Positions 10,014 to 17,718 of a DNA stretch of 64,000 bases are shown here, one piece after another; position 1 is the stretch's first letter, and each line of letters opens with the position of its first letter. Source of the stretch: Flectonema sp. DT1601 (taxonomy: Eukaryota > Euglenozoa > Diplonemea > Diplonemida > Diplonemidae); contig OZ025817.1 of the NCBI GenBank assembly GCA_964019425.1, positions 372,001 through 436,000 on the forward strand, in the 5' to 3' direction. The translations under genes were made by a program, and so were the position numbers. Below the pieces are notes generated by a model. The model did not search any database, had not been told where the DNA came from, and worked only from the letters and a program-made list of their open reading frames with translations.

Positions 10014-12877
10014 TACTAACGGGAGGGGCGGCCGAAAAAGAATTGACGAAGTCTTGCGCTAATGCTGAAGAGAAGAATTTGAGATTGGAGGAAAACGTGA
10101 GATTATTAGGTGATGAAAACTTAAGTTTAAAGAAGATGTCACAAGAGTTGGAGAGTACAGTTGCAAGTTTGAAAAGAAAATTGAGTGGTGCTGAGGATTT
10201 TTGTGAAAAACTGACGGTCAGCGTTGATGAGATGAAGTTTCAGTTGGAAAAGAACAAAGTAAGTGGAAGTGAGAAGTTTGAATTAGTCGCTGATGAATTG
10301 CGTAGAAGAAGTATTGCTTTGCATGAATCAGAATTGAGATTAGCAGAAGTGGGAACGCAGTTGTCGGAATCTTCTATTTTGAGATCACCACCAAGACTAG
10401 AACCAATTGTAAGTACTGATGCTGATGATGAGGTTTGTAACGAAGTGAACAAACTGAGAAGTCTTCTTGAAAAGGAAGTTGCGGCTACTTCGGATTTGAT
10501 AAATCAACTTGACGAACAAAGAGAAAAGCTGAAAGTAGAGAAAAGGATAAACTCTAAAGCGTTGAAAGATGTTGAGGCCGAGTTGAAGAAGTCGAAAGAT
10601 TCACAATTTGTTTCAGAGAAAGGACTTCATGACGAGAGAAAATATATAATTGAGATTTTGAATTCACTCTCTATCGCTAATGGTAAAGTGAAGGCTTCAC
10701 AAAGTGATAATATTTCCGCACAGAGAGAGCTTGCTAAGGAAAAGTCATTGCGATGTGATCTTGAAGATCAACTCAAAGAAAGTAAATCTTCACAACTTCA
10801 GGAAGAGCCTGTTGTTGATGGAGACTTGAAACAGGAACTTGAGAATTCGAAACTAGACCGCGAGAAATTAATGGAAACAATATCTTGTTTAAATGACACC
10901 ATCGATAGTCAGAAAACTGTTATTCAGAAATTGGAAAATAATTTATTATTAGAAATCGATAATAAGAATCGTCTGACGGAACTGAATTCAGATGTCGTAA
11001 ATCTGCAGAGTTCTCTAAGTGAAGCAACTTCTCATATCGAAAGTCAAACTCTGGAGTTGGAGAACGTGAGAGTTCAAGAGCTGAGGTCTTCTAGTGAAGT
11101 AGAAATGTTAAAAAGTGAAATTGAAACTCATGAAGAAATCATCAACATGATTAAAGCAGATAACGATGCCACAAGACAGTCACTCTCATCTGAGAATGAG
11201 GATTTGAGAATTTCATTGCGGACTCTGAAGTCATCATCAGAGGCCACAACTCAACATAATATGAATTTACAACAGCTGCTGTCAGAACAAAGTCCTTCTG
11301 AGTATCTAAACCAAACACTTTCTGACAACAGAAGATTTCAAGAAGAAGTTTTGTTGTTAAAGGCTGCTAATGATGACCTCACTAATCAACTTCAGACTCT
11401 TAGCAACAATCAAACTGATTCTGCGAGAGAAAGTAGCGAAGCCTACAAAAAGATTGAAGAAGAACTCAGTAATGCGACAGTCAGGGGAATGGATCTTGAG
11501 GAACAGCTTGCCTCGTCTGTCATGGAACTGCGACAACAATTAGAAGACAAGTTGGAAGAAATTAAAAACCAAAAACGAGGTCACGAGGAACTTGAGAATA
11601 TTTTATCTTCTCTTCAAAGTGAAGTAGCTGATCTGAAGGATGTTAACAACATTCTACTCAAAGAAAACACTTCAAAGAACACCACCTCAACAAGTGATGA
11701 ATTACCAACAAGTGAAAGTACCAACACTGATCTGATAAAGTTGTCAGCTGCAGAGATTGAGACGTTAGCTGAGGATTTACAACTTCAGATTCAACACAGT
11801 CAGACTCTCACACATAAAGTTATTACCCAAGATGAAATAATTGAAAAATTAAAGGCTGCCAACACCGTCCAAGAACGACAGCTGGCCAACATGAAACGTG
11901 AGCTTGAGATTCAAGATGGTCACATCAAAAGTCTTCACGAGGATTCAAATCTAAAACATGAGCTCGAGTCTGAACTTCACTTTCAGAGAGATCGGAATCT
12001 GGTTTTGACGGAACAGCTGGTTACGAAGGGAGAAGAACAACAACAACTGCAGTCTACGAATGATAAATATCAAAGTGAGATTGAAAGACTGAAAACAATC
12101 GATTCCCAACAAGTAGCAACAAATGAGAAATCACTTCCGGCAGAACCAAACCTCCCAACTTTTGATCCTCTCGACATTTCACAAATGTCTGAGAGCAGAA
12201 GACTCAGCGTTGCTGAGTTAAGTTCCAATCAAATTAAAGAAGAGAATTCTGCCTTGAAACTACTCCTAATCGACAAGGAGTACACAATTAAAGATCTAAA
12301 CCAATATTGTAAAGAATATCAGGTGAAGGTTCAGAAGCAAACAATTGAACTCGCAGCTTTTAAAGACGTGGCGACGTCGAACAGAAACCTTCAGGTGGAA
12401 TTAAATAAAATGACTTCAGAGACGAAGTTGAAGGAAGAAGAAGTTAAACTTCTGACTGCTGACATTTCTAAAATTCAATCAGAACTTTTATCAAAACTGG
12501 ACGAGTTCACTTCAACAGATGAACAAAGTAAATCAATACTCGACAACGCGACTATTAATTGTTTTGTTGCGAGGAGTGAGGCTCGCAGGGCCGCATCGGA
12601 TGCTTTCATTTGGAGGCAAAAGGCGGAGAGTCTTCAGCAGCAACTTGACTCTATCGCTGCCACGATTAATAACTCAGATGAAACAGGTGTGCTTGGCTAC
12701 ATTCTAACAGAAGCATGGAATAAAACAAGAGGCGCTACAACTGATCTTCTCAGTTGGGCCAACCAACAGGCGAGAACTGTCCTCCGTGGACAGCCGCTAC
12801 CACCGAATTCTCGCGAAGCTGCAGGAATGCGACGAAGGCATGGAGAGGAGGGCGCTCCACTCATGCCTACGTTGTAA
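2..12877 (+). CDS. Giant repetitive coiled-coil protein (3' part; 5' end outside window)
   Basis: The frame is open from the first bases of the window to TAA at 12875-12877, about 4,290 codons, and no convincing start is present, so the gene begins upstream. The first ~3,340 residues are nearly six copies of a 572-residue unit rich in Ala, Glu, Lys, Arg and Leu with heptad-like spacing. Each unit also carries short alternating Asp-Ala and Thr-Gly dipeptide runs that would interrupt the coil. From about 10,014 the protein becomes a non-repeated coiled coil of ~950 residues encoded by AT-rich DNA. It ends in a short basic, Pro-containing tail with no membrane anchor. No motor, GRIP or other catalytic domain is visible. 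Very long repetitive coiled coils are known as cytoskeletal, flagellar-attachment or Golgi tethers; which applies here cannot be told. The 5'-most repeat codons are strongly GC-ending, unlike the rest of the window. Confidence 0.9.
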   Translation, partial: QRTEAERVREEAAAKLSEHRDALEEKAKARQEELVKELEQQAEELRAAAAAAAAEQQQRYAQAQAVAADADADADADATETGTGTGTGTATLAGTGTDAEAAAEVEALRTELAAVVADRAGIKARLSVTTDELERAYNAGAMKSERGYDEAAAARTEAAESRTEAAATARKQRADLQAAEAELAAVAAELKASDEATRTSRAALAAANTELEAARSEAVAASSELKATEVVCEKTRTLLADRDRELAELSGEVTELREAANDREAEVAAAKTATTDAETEAATESEAGHRRELDDARRKLEAAGRDLTERDELLAKRDELLAKQRDELEATKASAAQELGALKAGQSKAAAEADARAASLEEQLEKEKRELVRAQALAASAAAAAEEATTAGGEEARIARGEATRAGSELEAMRGAHSEAVAGMEAAKAELAAQQAEIDSQRGERTEQAAKLAEAEREQAGSERNAQRLATELELANSELQKLQRRGDPEKFALVSEELARRSEALLAAEEQLAAAEAALAASDEERKAEAADVGARQQRTSEELAQAQSRLEKALEEAELERAATRAAKEEQRTEAERVREEAAAKLSEHRDALEEKAKARQEELVKELEQQAEELRAAAAAAAAEQQQRYAQAQAVAADADADADADATETGTGTGTGTATLAGTGTDAEAAAEVEALRTELAAVVADRAGIKARLSVTTDELERAYNAGAMKSERGYDEAAAARTEAAESRTEAAATARKQRADLQAAEAELAAVAAELKASDEATRTSRAALAAANTELEAARSEAVAASSELKATEVVCEKTRTLLADRDRELAELSGEVTELREAANDREAEVAAAKTATTDAETEAATESEAGHRRELDDARRKLEAAGRDLTERDELLAKRDELLAKQRDELEATKASAAQELGALKAGQSKAAAEADARAASLEEQLEKEKRELVRAQALAASAAAAAEEATTAGGEEARIARGEATRAGSELEAMRGAHSEAVAGMEAAKAELAAQQAEIDSQRGERTEQAAKLAEAEREQAGSERNAQRLATELELANSELQKLQRRGDPEKFALVSEELARRSEALLAAEEQLAAAEAALAASDEERKAEAADVGARQQRTSEELAQAQSRLEKALEEAELERAATRAAKEEQRTEAERVREEAAAKLSEHRDALEEKAKARQEELVKELEQQAEELRAAAAAAAAEQQQRYAQAQAVAADADADADADATETGTGTGTGTATLAGTGTDAEAAAEVEALRTELAAVVADRAGIKARLSVTTDELERAYNAGAMKSERGYDEAAAARTEAAESRTEAAATARKQRADLQAAEAELAAVAAELKASDEATRTSRAALAAANTELEAARSEAVAASSELKATEVVCEKTRTLLADRDRELAELSGEVTELREAANDREAEVAAAKTATTDAETEAATESEAGHRRELDDARRKLEAAGRDLTERDELLAKRDELLAKQRDELEATKASAAQELGALKAGQSKAAAEADARAASLEEQLEKEKRELVRAQALAASAAAAAEEATTAGGEEARIARGEATRAGSELEAMRGAHSEAVAGMEAAKAELAAQQAEIDSQRGERTEQAAKLAEAEREQAGSERNAQRLATELELANSELQKLQRRGDPEKFALVSEELARRSEALLAAEEQLAAAEAALAASDEERKAEAADVGARQQRTSEELAQAQSRLEKALEEAELERAATRAAKEEQRTEAERVREEAAAKLSEHRDALEEKAKARQEELVKELEQQAEELRAAAAAAAAEQQQRYAQAQAVAADADADADADATETGTGTGTGTATLAGTGTDAEAAAEVEALRTELAAVVADRAGIKARLSVTTDELERAYNAGAMKSERGYDEAAAARTEAAESRTEAAATARKQRADLQAAEAELAAVAAELKASDEATRTSRAALAAANTELEAARSEAVAASSELKATEVVCEKTRTLLADRDRELAELSGEVTELREAANDREAEVAAAKTATTDAETEAATESEAGHRRELDDARRKLEAAGRDLTERDELLAKRDELLAKQRDELEATKASAAQELGALKAGQSKAAAEADARAASLEEQLEKEKRELVRAQALAASAAAAAEEATTAGGEEARIARGEATRAGSELEAMRGAHSEAVAGMEAAKAELAAQQAEIDSQRGERTEQAAKLAEAEREQAGSERNAQRLATELELANSELQKLQRRGDPEKFALVSEELARRSEALLAAEEQLAAAEAALAASDEERKAEAADVGARQQRTSEELAQAQSRLEKALEEAELERAATRAAKEEQRTEAERVREEAAAKLSEHRDALEEKAKARQEELVKELEQQAEELRAAAAAAAAEQQQRYAQAQAVAADADADADADATETGTGTGTGTATLAGTGTDAEAAAEVEALRTELAAVVADRAGIKARLSVTTDELERAYNAGAMKSERGYDEAAAARTEAAESRTEAAATARKQRADLQAAEAELAAVAAELKASDEATRTSRAALAAANTELEAARSEAVAASSELKATEVVCEKTRTLLADRDRELAELSGEVTELREAANDREAEVAAAKTATTDAETEAATESEAGHRRELDDARRKLEAAGRDLTERDELLAKRDELLAKQRDELEATKASAAQELGALKAGQSKAAAEADARAASLEEQLEKEKRELVRAQALAASAAAAAEEATTAGGEEARIARGEATRAGSELEAMRGAHSEAVAGMEAAKAELAAQQAEIDSQRGERTEQAAKLAEAEREQAGSERNAQRLATELELANSELQKLQRRGDPEKFALVSEELARRSEALLAAEEQLAAAEAALAASDEERKAEAADVGARQQRTSEELAQAQSRLEKALEEAELERAATRAAKEEQRTEAERVREEAAAKLSEHRDALEEKAKARQEELVKELEQQAEELRAAAAAAAAEQQQRYAQAQAVAADADADADADATETGTGTGTGTATLAGTGTDAEAAAEVEALRTELAAVVADRAGIKARLSVTTDELERAYNAGAMKSERGYDEAAAARTEAAESRTEAAATARKQRADLQAAEAELAAVAAELKASDEATRTSRAALAAANTELEAARSEAVAASSELKATEVVCEKTRTLLADRDRELAELSGEVTELREAANDREAEVAAAKTATTDAETEAATESEAGHRRELDDARRKLEAAGRDLTERDELLAKRDELLAKQRDELEATKASAAQELGALKAGQSKAAAEADARAASLEEQLEKEKRELVRAQALAASAAAAAEEATTAGGEEARIARGEATRAGSELEAMRGAHSEAVAGMEAAKAELAAQQAEIDSQRGERTEQAAKLAEAERERLATELELANSELQKLQRRVLTGGAAEKELTKSCANAEEKNLRLEENVRLLGDENLSLKKMSQELESTVASLKRKLSGAEDFCEKLTVSVDEMKFQLEKNKVSGSEKFELVADELRRRSIALHESELRLAEVGTQLSESSILRSPPRLEPIVSTDADDEVCNEVNKLRSLLEKEVAATSDLINQLDEQREKLKVEKRINSKALKDVEAELKKSKDSQFVSEKGLHDERKYIIEILNSLSIANGKVKASQSDNISAQRELAKEKSLRCDLEDQLKESKSSQLQEEPVVDGDLKQELENSKLDREKLMETISCLNDTIDSQKTVIQKLENNLLLEIDNKNRLTELNSDVVNLQSSLSEATSHIESQTLELENVRVQELRSSSEVEMLKSEIETHEEIINMIKADNDATRQSLSSENEDLRISLRTLKSSSEATTQHNMNLQQLLSEQSPSEYLNQTLSDNRRFQEEVLLLKAANDDLTNQLQTLSNNQTDSARESSEAYKKIEEELSNATVRGMDLEEQLASSVMELRQQLEDKLEEIKNQKRGHEELENILSSLQSEVADLKDVNNILLKENTSKNTTSTSDELPTSESTNTDLIKLSAAEIETLAEDLQLQIQHSQTLTHKVITQDEIIEKLKAANTVQERQLANMKRELEIQDGHIKSLHEDSNLKHELESELHFQRDRNLVLTEQLVTKGEEQQQLQSTNDKYQSEIERLKTIDSQQVATNEKSLPAEPNLPTFDPLDISQMSESRRLSVAELSSNQIKEENSALKLLLIDKEYTIKDLNQYCKEYQVKVQKQTIELAAFKDVATSNRNLQVELNKMTSETKLKEEEVKLLTADISKIQSELLSKLDEFTSTDEQSKSILDNATINCFVARSEARRAASDAFIWRQKAESLQQQLDSIAATINNSDETGVLGYILTEAWNKTRGATTDLLSWANQQARTVLRGQPLPPNSREAAGMRRRHGEEGAPLMPTL

Positions 12878-13528
12878 TCACATATTTATCTTTTCTTTTC
12901 CTACTACCGTTTGATTTTTTGACTTTTTTTTTTTCTTTTTTCCCCCTCAGTTGCTTTATATTTAATCATATCTATATTGTATCAAGTTACCCTTCAAAAG
13001 ATATTTGTTTTGTTATTCAAATAAACTGCCAGGCGTTTGTTTACTTTATTTTAGTTATTTAGATACTCAACAACTCGCGGTGGGTAAAAATTAACAACTT
13101 CTTCTTACCTTCTGACGATATGGTTTGTTACTTTCTTTTTACTTTCGATAGATTGGTGAAATGATTTTTCACAGACAAAAAAAAAAAAAAAAAAAAAAAA
13201 AAAACTTATTTTAGTAATCATAATTATGGATTTATTTTTATTTTTATTTCTTTCAATTGCCGTTAATTCTTTAGAATTAAATAGAAGGGGCCCCCCCCAC
13301 AGACAATCCACCACCCCCACCCCCCACCCATCCCAATACGACCTTTCGAAACAGCATTTCAATTTATTTATATTATCTTCGTTCTTTACTGCAGTGCATA
13401 CCATGTGAGTAGTGAGTTGAATGTGATTGGATTGTGTGATTGGATTGTGTGATTGTTTTCTAAGAACCTTTCTTATGATCATCAGGTACTTCACATCACC
13501 AAATGGTGTGACGATTGTATAACAAACA
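12878..13528. other. Intergenic spacer with poly-A tract and candidate splice acceptor
   Basis: The spacer between the coiled-coil gene and the kinase gene is T-rich at first. It holds a run of about 28 A at 13,177-13,204 and a C-rich patch near 13,290-13,330. A pyrimidine-rich segment ending in AG at 13,484-13,485 lies 43 nt before the next start codon. I see no gene in it. Confidence 0.6.
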
Positions 13529-15371
13529 ATGGCTGGACTTCGAGAGATTCGTGTTGTCGACGGCAGCCGTCGACCTTCTAAACAACAACAACAACAGCAG
13601 CAGCAGTTTCAAAGAAAACGAAAAGGGCGAGTGAGCTATCGACATGCGGCCTTGTTGGGATTAGTAATGTTGTGTTTGATAGTCGTGATCTTAAACTTCA
13701 GTAACCTAACTACCTCCAATAGCAGTAAAGTAGAAACAAATCCACCGAAAAGTAAACCTCAAAAGAAAAAAGTCAAATCAGAAGACATCATTCTGGAAAC
13801 CTTAGAACCTGACATGGGAGATAATTCAGAAGCTGGCAGTGCAGAGGACTCTGATGGCAGTTCAGAAACTGAGGCACCGCCTAAAAGACATCATCACAGA
13901 CGGACACCAGAACCTGACTCGTCTTCTTCGGAAAGTTCCGAAACTGACAGCCCTCCGTCATTCGATAGTTTGGAATCGCATTTACAAACTACCGTAATTG
14001 GTGATTGTAATTGTCATGAGTTGCCAAAAAATAAAATATGTCTCTGTCCTGGTCCAAGTGAAGTAGAAGAGGATTACAAATCTCTGAAAAAAAAGACCGG
14101 CTGCGACATCTTCTCAGTTCCCTTCAACCCTTCTGATGATGAAGTTTGTATTAAAACTATTTCTGATCAGTCGCAATGGACTGACTTGAAGCCAATGCAA
14201 CAAGAATACGATGAGAGAACAATTAAATTCAAAGCTTACTTCCCTGATAAAAGGTTGAAGGCTATCGTTAAGGTACCACAAAAACTATTTCCTCACGAGG
14301 CGATGTCGGAAGTTGGAAGTTATCACGCTGATCGGGTGATGCATTTAAACCGCGTCCCTCCAACAGTGTGGACCTACATACCAGTTAGTAGAGTGTTGTA
14401 TATGATTGATAAGTATGGTGAGGAAATGAAACTCATCGATATCTTTGCGAAGGATTCGAAGGTTTCGAGTTACAGAGAATGGATTGAGAAGGATTTCATT
14501 AACTATGCTGAGAAAAGAAATCTGATTACGAAGAATCATCCCGACTTTCCAAACGAGGAAGTCGTCGGTGTTTCTGTTCAGCTTTTTGTTGCGGAAGTTA
14601 GGCCACTTCTTTCTAGTAGTTTGGCAATCCCGTGGGTCCCCCACAATGATTCTTGGCAACAACACATGTCACCGTCAAAACCTTTTAAAGAAAAGTACTC
14701 CGTCGGATACATACGTCAGTCTGAATTAGCAATGTACGACTTCGTGTTGGGTAACGGGGATCGTTCTCCAAATAAAAATAATTTCGTCGTCGGAGCTTGC
14801 AGACACCACTCTCATCCAGCAAAGTGTGGAAGTGGTCCAAAACATCCGAGTTACCCGTCTTTCATTACTTTAGATAATGGTTTGTGTTGTTACTTCTCAC
14901 TTTAGTTATGATTATCGTAATTAATAATAAATATCAAACACAACACAGGATTGATGTTTCTTTATGACTTAGTTCCCGGAAGGTCACCAGATGGTCCTAA
15001 TCCTCTCCTCAAGGATACTTTTTGTATATTTGAAAAAAAGCTGCTGACGCGTTTAAGAGAAGTATGTGTTATCAAATTATAGCAACAAACTCGGGAGACG
15101 ACAACAACAACACCAACAACAACAGCTCAATGACGAAGTATTTAGTAAGGTTATGCAGGGAGTACTTCCTCAGAGGTTACAAAAGTTTATTACGTTGAAA
15201 ATGCTTCACAAATGTGATCACAGATTGCACAAAGTATGTATTTGTCAGACATCAATTGGGTGTTACGGTTTTTCGTTATGTTCACTTTTAATGTAAAATA
15301 AAAAACAGCTCCTACGACAAGTTGATAAATGTGTTAAAGAGTTCGGAGAGGATCGTGTGATCGTCTCGTAG
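13529..15371 (+). CDS. Four-jointed/FAM20-like secretory-pathway kinase, 4 exons
   Basis: Proposed exons are 13529-14879, 14949-15061, 15126-15233 and 15309-15371, giving 1,635 nt and a 544-aa protein. Introns are 69, 64 and 75 bp with GTTTGT, GTATGT and GTATGT donors and CAG acceptors; splicing restores a continuous C-terminal lobe. The protein starts with a short basic, Gln-rich cytoplasmic tail, then a signal-anchor helix (about residues 40-57), then an acidic Ser/Glu stalk, so it should be a type II Golgi or ER lumenal protein. The kinase-like domain contains a conserved NGDR-type loop (LGNGDRSPNKNNF) and a DNG metal-binding motif (TLDNGL), matching the Fam20/four-jointed fold rather than HRD/DFG kinases. 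Family members phosphorylate secreted proteins or glycans; the substrate here is unknown. The DNG codons sit right at the first intron, so a single-exon model would cut the protein short there. Confidence 0.8.
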
Positions 15372-15675
15372 GCTGCTTGGATTTAGGAAATATGGGATTT
15401 GGTAATTTTATATAATATTTTTCACATCTCTGTGAGAGACAAAGACGCTCTTTAAAATATTGAAGTCTCTGTCTGCCTTCTTTGAAAACAGTTGTGGCAT
15501 ATCGTCCGGCAATAATTACTTTTAAATAATGTCATTGTTGAGGATGACTTAATTCCTGAGAGAGACTTTTCTTTATTTTTTTTTTTAATTTTATTAAAAA
15601 AAAGTAAACTAATAATTAGTAATTTATTAATTTAATCAACCAGAGAGAGGGTGGGTACCGAAAACTAAAAAAAAC
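15372..15675. other. Spacer with polypyrimidine tract and acceptor
   Basis: This 304-bp AT-rich spacer has a T-run near 15,571-15,590 and an acceptor-like CAACCAG ending at 15,643, 32 nt before the next start codon. No gene is visible. Confidence 0.55.
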
Positions 15676-16842
15676 ATGTCTGACAAGGTAAAGAGGTACC
15701 GCGATGAGGAACGTCTCTCTGAGATGAAGACAAGATTGAATAACTGGAAAGAAAGGTTTACCAGTACATTCACAAGGCTACCGAGAGAGAGTGATTTAGA
15801 TAAAGAGGAATTCGCTGCGGTGAAAAGATTGAAAAAAGAATTTGATGAAATGAGAAAACTTCCAGCGATACCAGCACCAGTCAAAGTTGTCACTCCAAAC
15901 ACGCAAAGTGACGCTGAGTTAATAAACTTAAAATTAAAACTGGATACTTTGAAAGCCATGGCAGATGCCAACCCAACAGTCATCTCACCTACTAACCCAC
16001 CAGTTAGAGTTGGTCAACAGAATCAAGTTCGGGTAGCTGAGTTAAGACAAAAGCTTAACAATTGGAAAGATAGATTTACAAAAACCTACGGTCGGCCTCC
16101 GAGAGAAACGGATATTCAAAAAAGTGAATTCACAGCCGTAAAGAAACTCAAAGAAGAGCTTGATGGTCTTCAGAGTCTTCGGGAGAAAATAAAAACAACA
16201 GCGACGCTCACAACTACTTCAGCTTCAACAACAACTTCTGATGAGGTCAAGTTGGCCTTTGAAAATAAAAAAATAAAATGGCAGAAATGGAAGAAGAGAT
16301 ACGCCGAAGAGTTTGGATGTCCACCAACTTCATCAACACTTGACCAGCCTTCGTATAAGGAAGCTAAGGAATTATACTCCTCACTGATCGAGTTAAAAGG
16401 GAAGGTAGACAAACTACCAAAGACAACAACAGCAGCAACTCCGACAGTAAAAATAACAAAAACATTTCAAAGACGTCAGCAACGATCTGTTGTAAATCAA
16501 TCCACAGCACCCACAGCACCCTCATCGAGAATAGAAAAAGTTGAGTACACCGACGACTACGGATACGAAGATGAGGAATACGTTGAGGAGTACATCGAAG
16601 AGGAAGGTGAGGATCTGTTGGAGGGAATGGATGCCACATTTGCCTTCAGCATCAACATTGACGGAGTTCAAAAAGAAGTTGCGGCTGAATTAAAGGAACC
16701 CCCGGCATTCACTGGTTTTAGTATCGATACAGCTGCAGCTCCGGGGGCAGCGAAATTCAGCTTTCCAAGTTTCTCATCTGACACTCCGACAGCCTTTGCG
16801 AGTATTGCCGCCGAGCAGACGCCAACATTCTCAACTAGTTAA
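15676..16842 (+). CDS. Protein with three Sld2/RecQ4/FAM13-like W-F-GRxP-D motifs
   Basis: This is a 388-aa intronless protein. Three degenerate repeats are visible: a helix with LNNWKxRF, then a GRxPRExD-type turn and an acidic/basic helix ending in LKKEF or LKEEL. The Trp residues fall near 24, 129 and 205, and the third copy (WKKRYAEEFGCPP) is most diverged. The pattern W-x3-F-x4-GRxP-x3-D-I resembles the short helical motif of Sld2/RecQ4 N-termini and the FAM13 C-terminus; those families usually have one copy. After the repeats come a Thr/Ala-rich linker, a very acidic Tyr/Glu segment (about residues 293-315) and a Phe/Ser/Ala-rich tail with FxFPSF-like elements. Function is unknown: a replication-initiation or scaffolding link would rest only on the motif. 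A candidate splice acceptor lies 32 nt upstream of the ATG. Confidence 0.75.
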   Translation: MSDKVKRYRDEERLSEMKTRLNNWKERFTSTFTRLPRESDLDKEEFAAVKRLKKEFDEMRKLPAIPAPVKVVTPNTQSDAELINLKLKLDTLKAMADANPTVISPTNPPVRVGQQNQVRVAELRQKLNNWKDRFTKTYGRPPRETDIQKSEFTAVKKLKEELDGLQSLREKIKTTATLTTTSASTTTSDEVKLAFENKKIKWQKWKKRYAEEFGCPPTSSTLDQPSYKEAKELYSSLIELKGKVDKLPKTTTAATPTVKITKTFQRRQQRSVVNQSTAPTAPSSRIEKVEYTDDYGYEDEEYVEEYIEEEGEDLLEGMDATFAFSINIDGVQKEVAAELKEPPAFTGFSIDTAAAPGAAKFSFPSFSSDTPTAFASIAAEQTPTFSTS

Positions 16843-17093
16843 TAGTTCTGATCGTTTTGATTATCTCAAAGAGAGAGAGAGAGACAGTTACGTTACGTTA
16901 TCGGATGTAGACTCACCTTCCACTGAGAAGGTCAGCAGACTTCATGAATTCATTTTTTGTGAAAATCGTATTCTCATTTTCTTCATCAGGTGGGTTACCA
17001 TCAGACCTGTTGCAGTGTTTTCGTTAAGAGCTGCAGAAGATCCTCTCTCTCTCTCTGTGTTATATTAATTTTACTAACTTGTTCCTCCATCAG

Positions 17094-17115
17094 ATTACAA
17101 CACCTCACAACTAAT
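17094..17115 (+). promoter_or_regulatory. Short 5' leader after acceptor with a TACTAAC branch-like motif
   Basis: The stretch before this leader reads TTTTACTAACTTGTTCCTCCATCAG (as TTTTACTAAC then TTGTTCCTCCATCAG, ending at 17,093). That is a textbook branch-point heptamer, pyrimidine tract and acceptor, 22 nt before the ATG at 17,116. It suits a trans-splice acceptor or the end of a 5'-UTR intron. Confidence 0.6.
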
Positions 17116-17718
17116 ATGGGAAATGACTACTCGACGATGGTTATCGAATCTGATAAAAAGATTTATCTCGACGCCTCATCGTCTTGGGCATTCGAACGGA
17201 TGAAAGACGCGAGGAGTTGGTACCCAGCGTACTGTGAGGATGATGACTACCCGTCAATTAACTTAACAAATGGAAATGTTATCGGAGTTGGTTCTGAATT
17301 CGATGGCGTGAAAAAAGCAAAAACACAACAATCGGATACCGAACGACATGGAAACTACCAAACGACAACCAAATGGATTGAAATGAAGGACGTTAATTTT
17401 AACCTTCGTATTGAGGAAGCCACACCAAACACTTACGTTAAGTTTTTGTGTAAAGACACATGGGCTGAGTCCGACACAAAGAAAGGAGATCCATACAACC
17501 TTGAATTCAATATCCAAGCACTCAGTAACAACTCGTGTGAGATAACTGTGACGATGACCTTTTCTAATTCCAGTTGCATTGTGATCCCCTGCGTTATAAT
17601 ATGTGGTAGTTGTATCAGGAGTACTGCGAGGGGAAAAATGTCTTCAGCGAATATTAAAATGAAAACTAATCTCGATAAAGAATTACACACATCTGTTAAG
17701 AAGATGGGACGATTCTAA
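17116..17718 (+). CDS. SRPBCC/START-like lipid-binding-type protein, predicted N-myristoylated
   Basis: The frame is open from ATG 16,990, but I chose ATG 17,116 because an acceptor ends at 17,093 and because this start gives MGNDYS, a good N-myristoylation signal. The resulting protein has 200 aa. The order of elements (an early helix with SWAFERMKDARSWYPAYC, a beta strand ending in GSEFDGV, then alternating strands such as TTTKWIEM and YVKFLC) looks like the helix-grip SRPBCC fold of polyketide cyclase/START proteins, though the match is by pattern only. A Cys-rich hydrophobic stretch near the C-terminus (SCIVIPCVIICGSC) could be membrane-embedded or palmitoylated. A role in lipid binding at a membrane is inference. 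Confidence 0.6.
   Translation: MGNDYSTMVIESDKKIYLDASSSWAFERMKDARSWYPAYCEDDDYPSINLTNGNVIGVGSEFDGVKKAKTQQSDTERHGNYQTTTKWIEMKDVNFNLRIEEATPNTYVKFLCKDTWAESDTKKGDPYNLEFNIQALSNNSCEITVTMTFSNSSCIVIPCVIICGSCIRSTARGKMSSANIKMKTNLDKELHTSVKKMGRF

Noticed and set aside
13105-13494. Minus-strand open frame of ~129 codons
   Set aside because: It is built on a poly-A/poly-T tract and has low-complexity Phe/Lys content.
15062-15082. A 21-bp GTATGT...TATAG segment as an intron in the four-jointed-like gene
   Set aside because: Too short and does not give an open frame; the 64-bp intron ending in CAACAACAG does.
16990-17115. Upstream in-frame start giving a hydrophobic N-terminus on the SRPBCC-like protein
   Set aside because: A TACTAAC plus pyrimidine tract plus CAG ends at 17,093, after this start; the downstream ATG gives a myristoylation signal.
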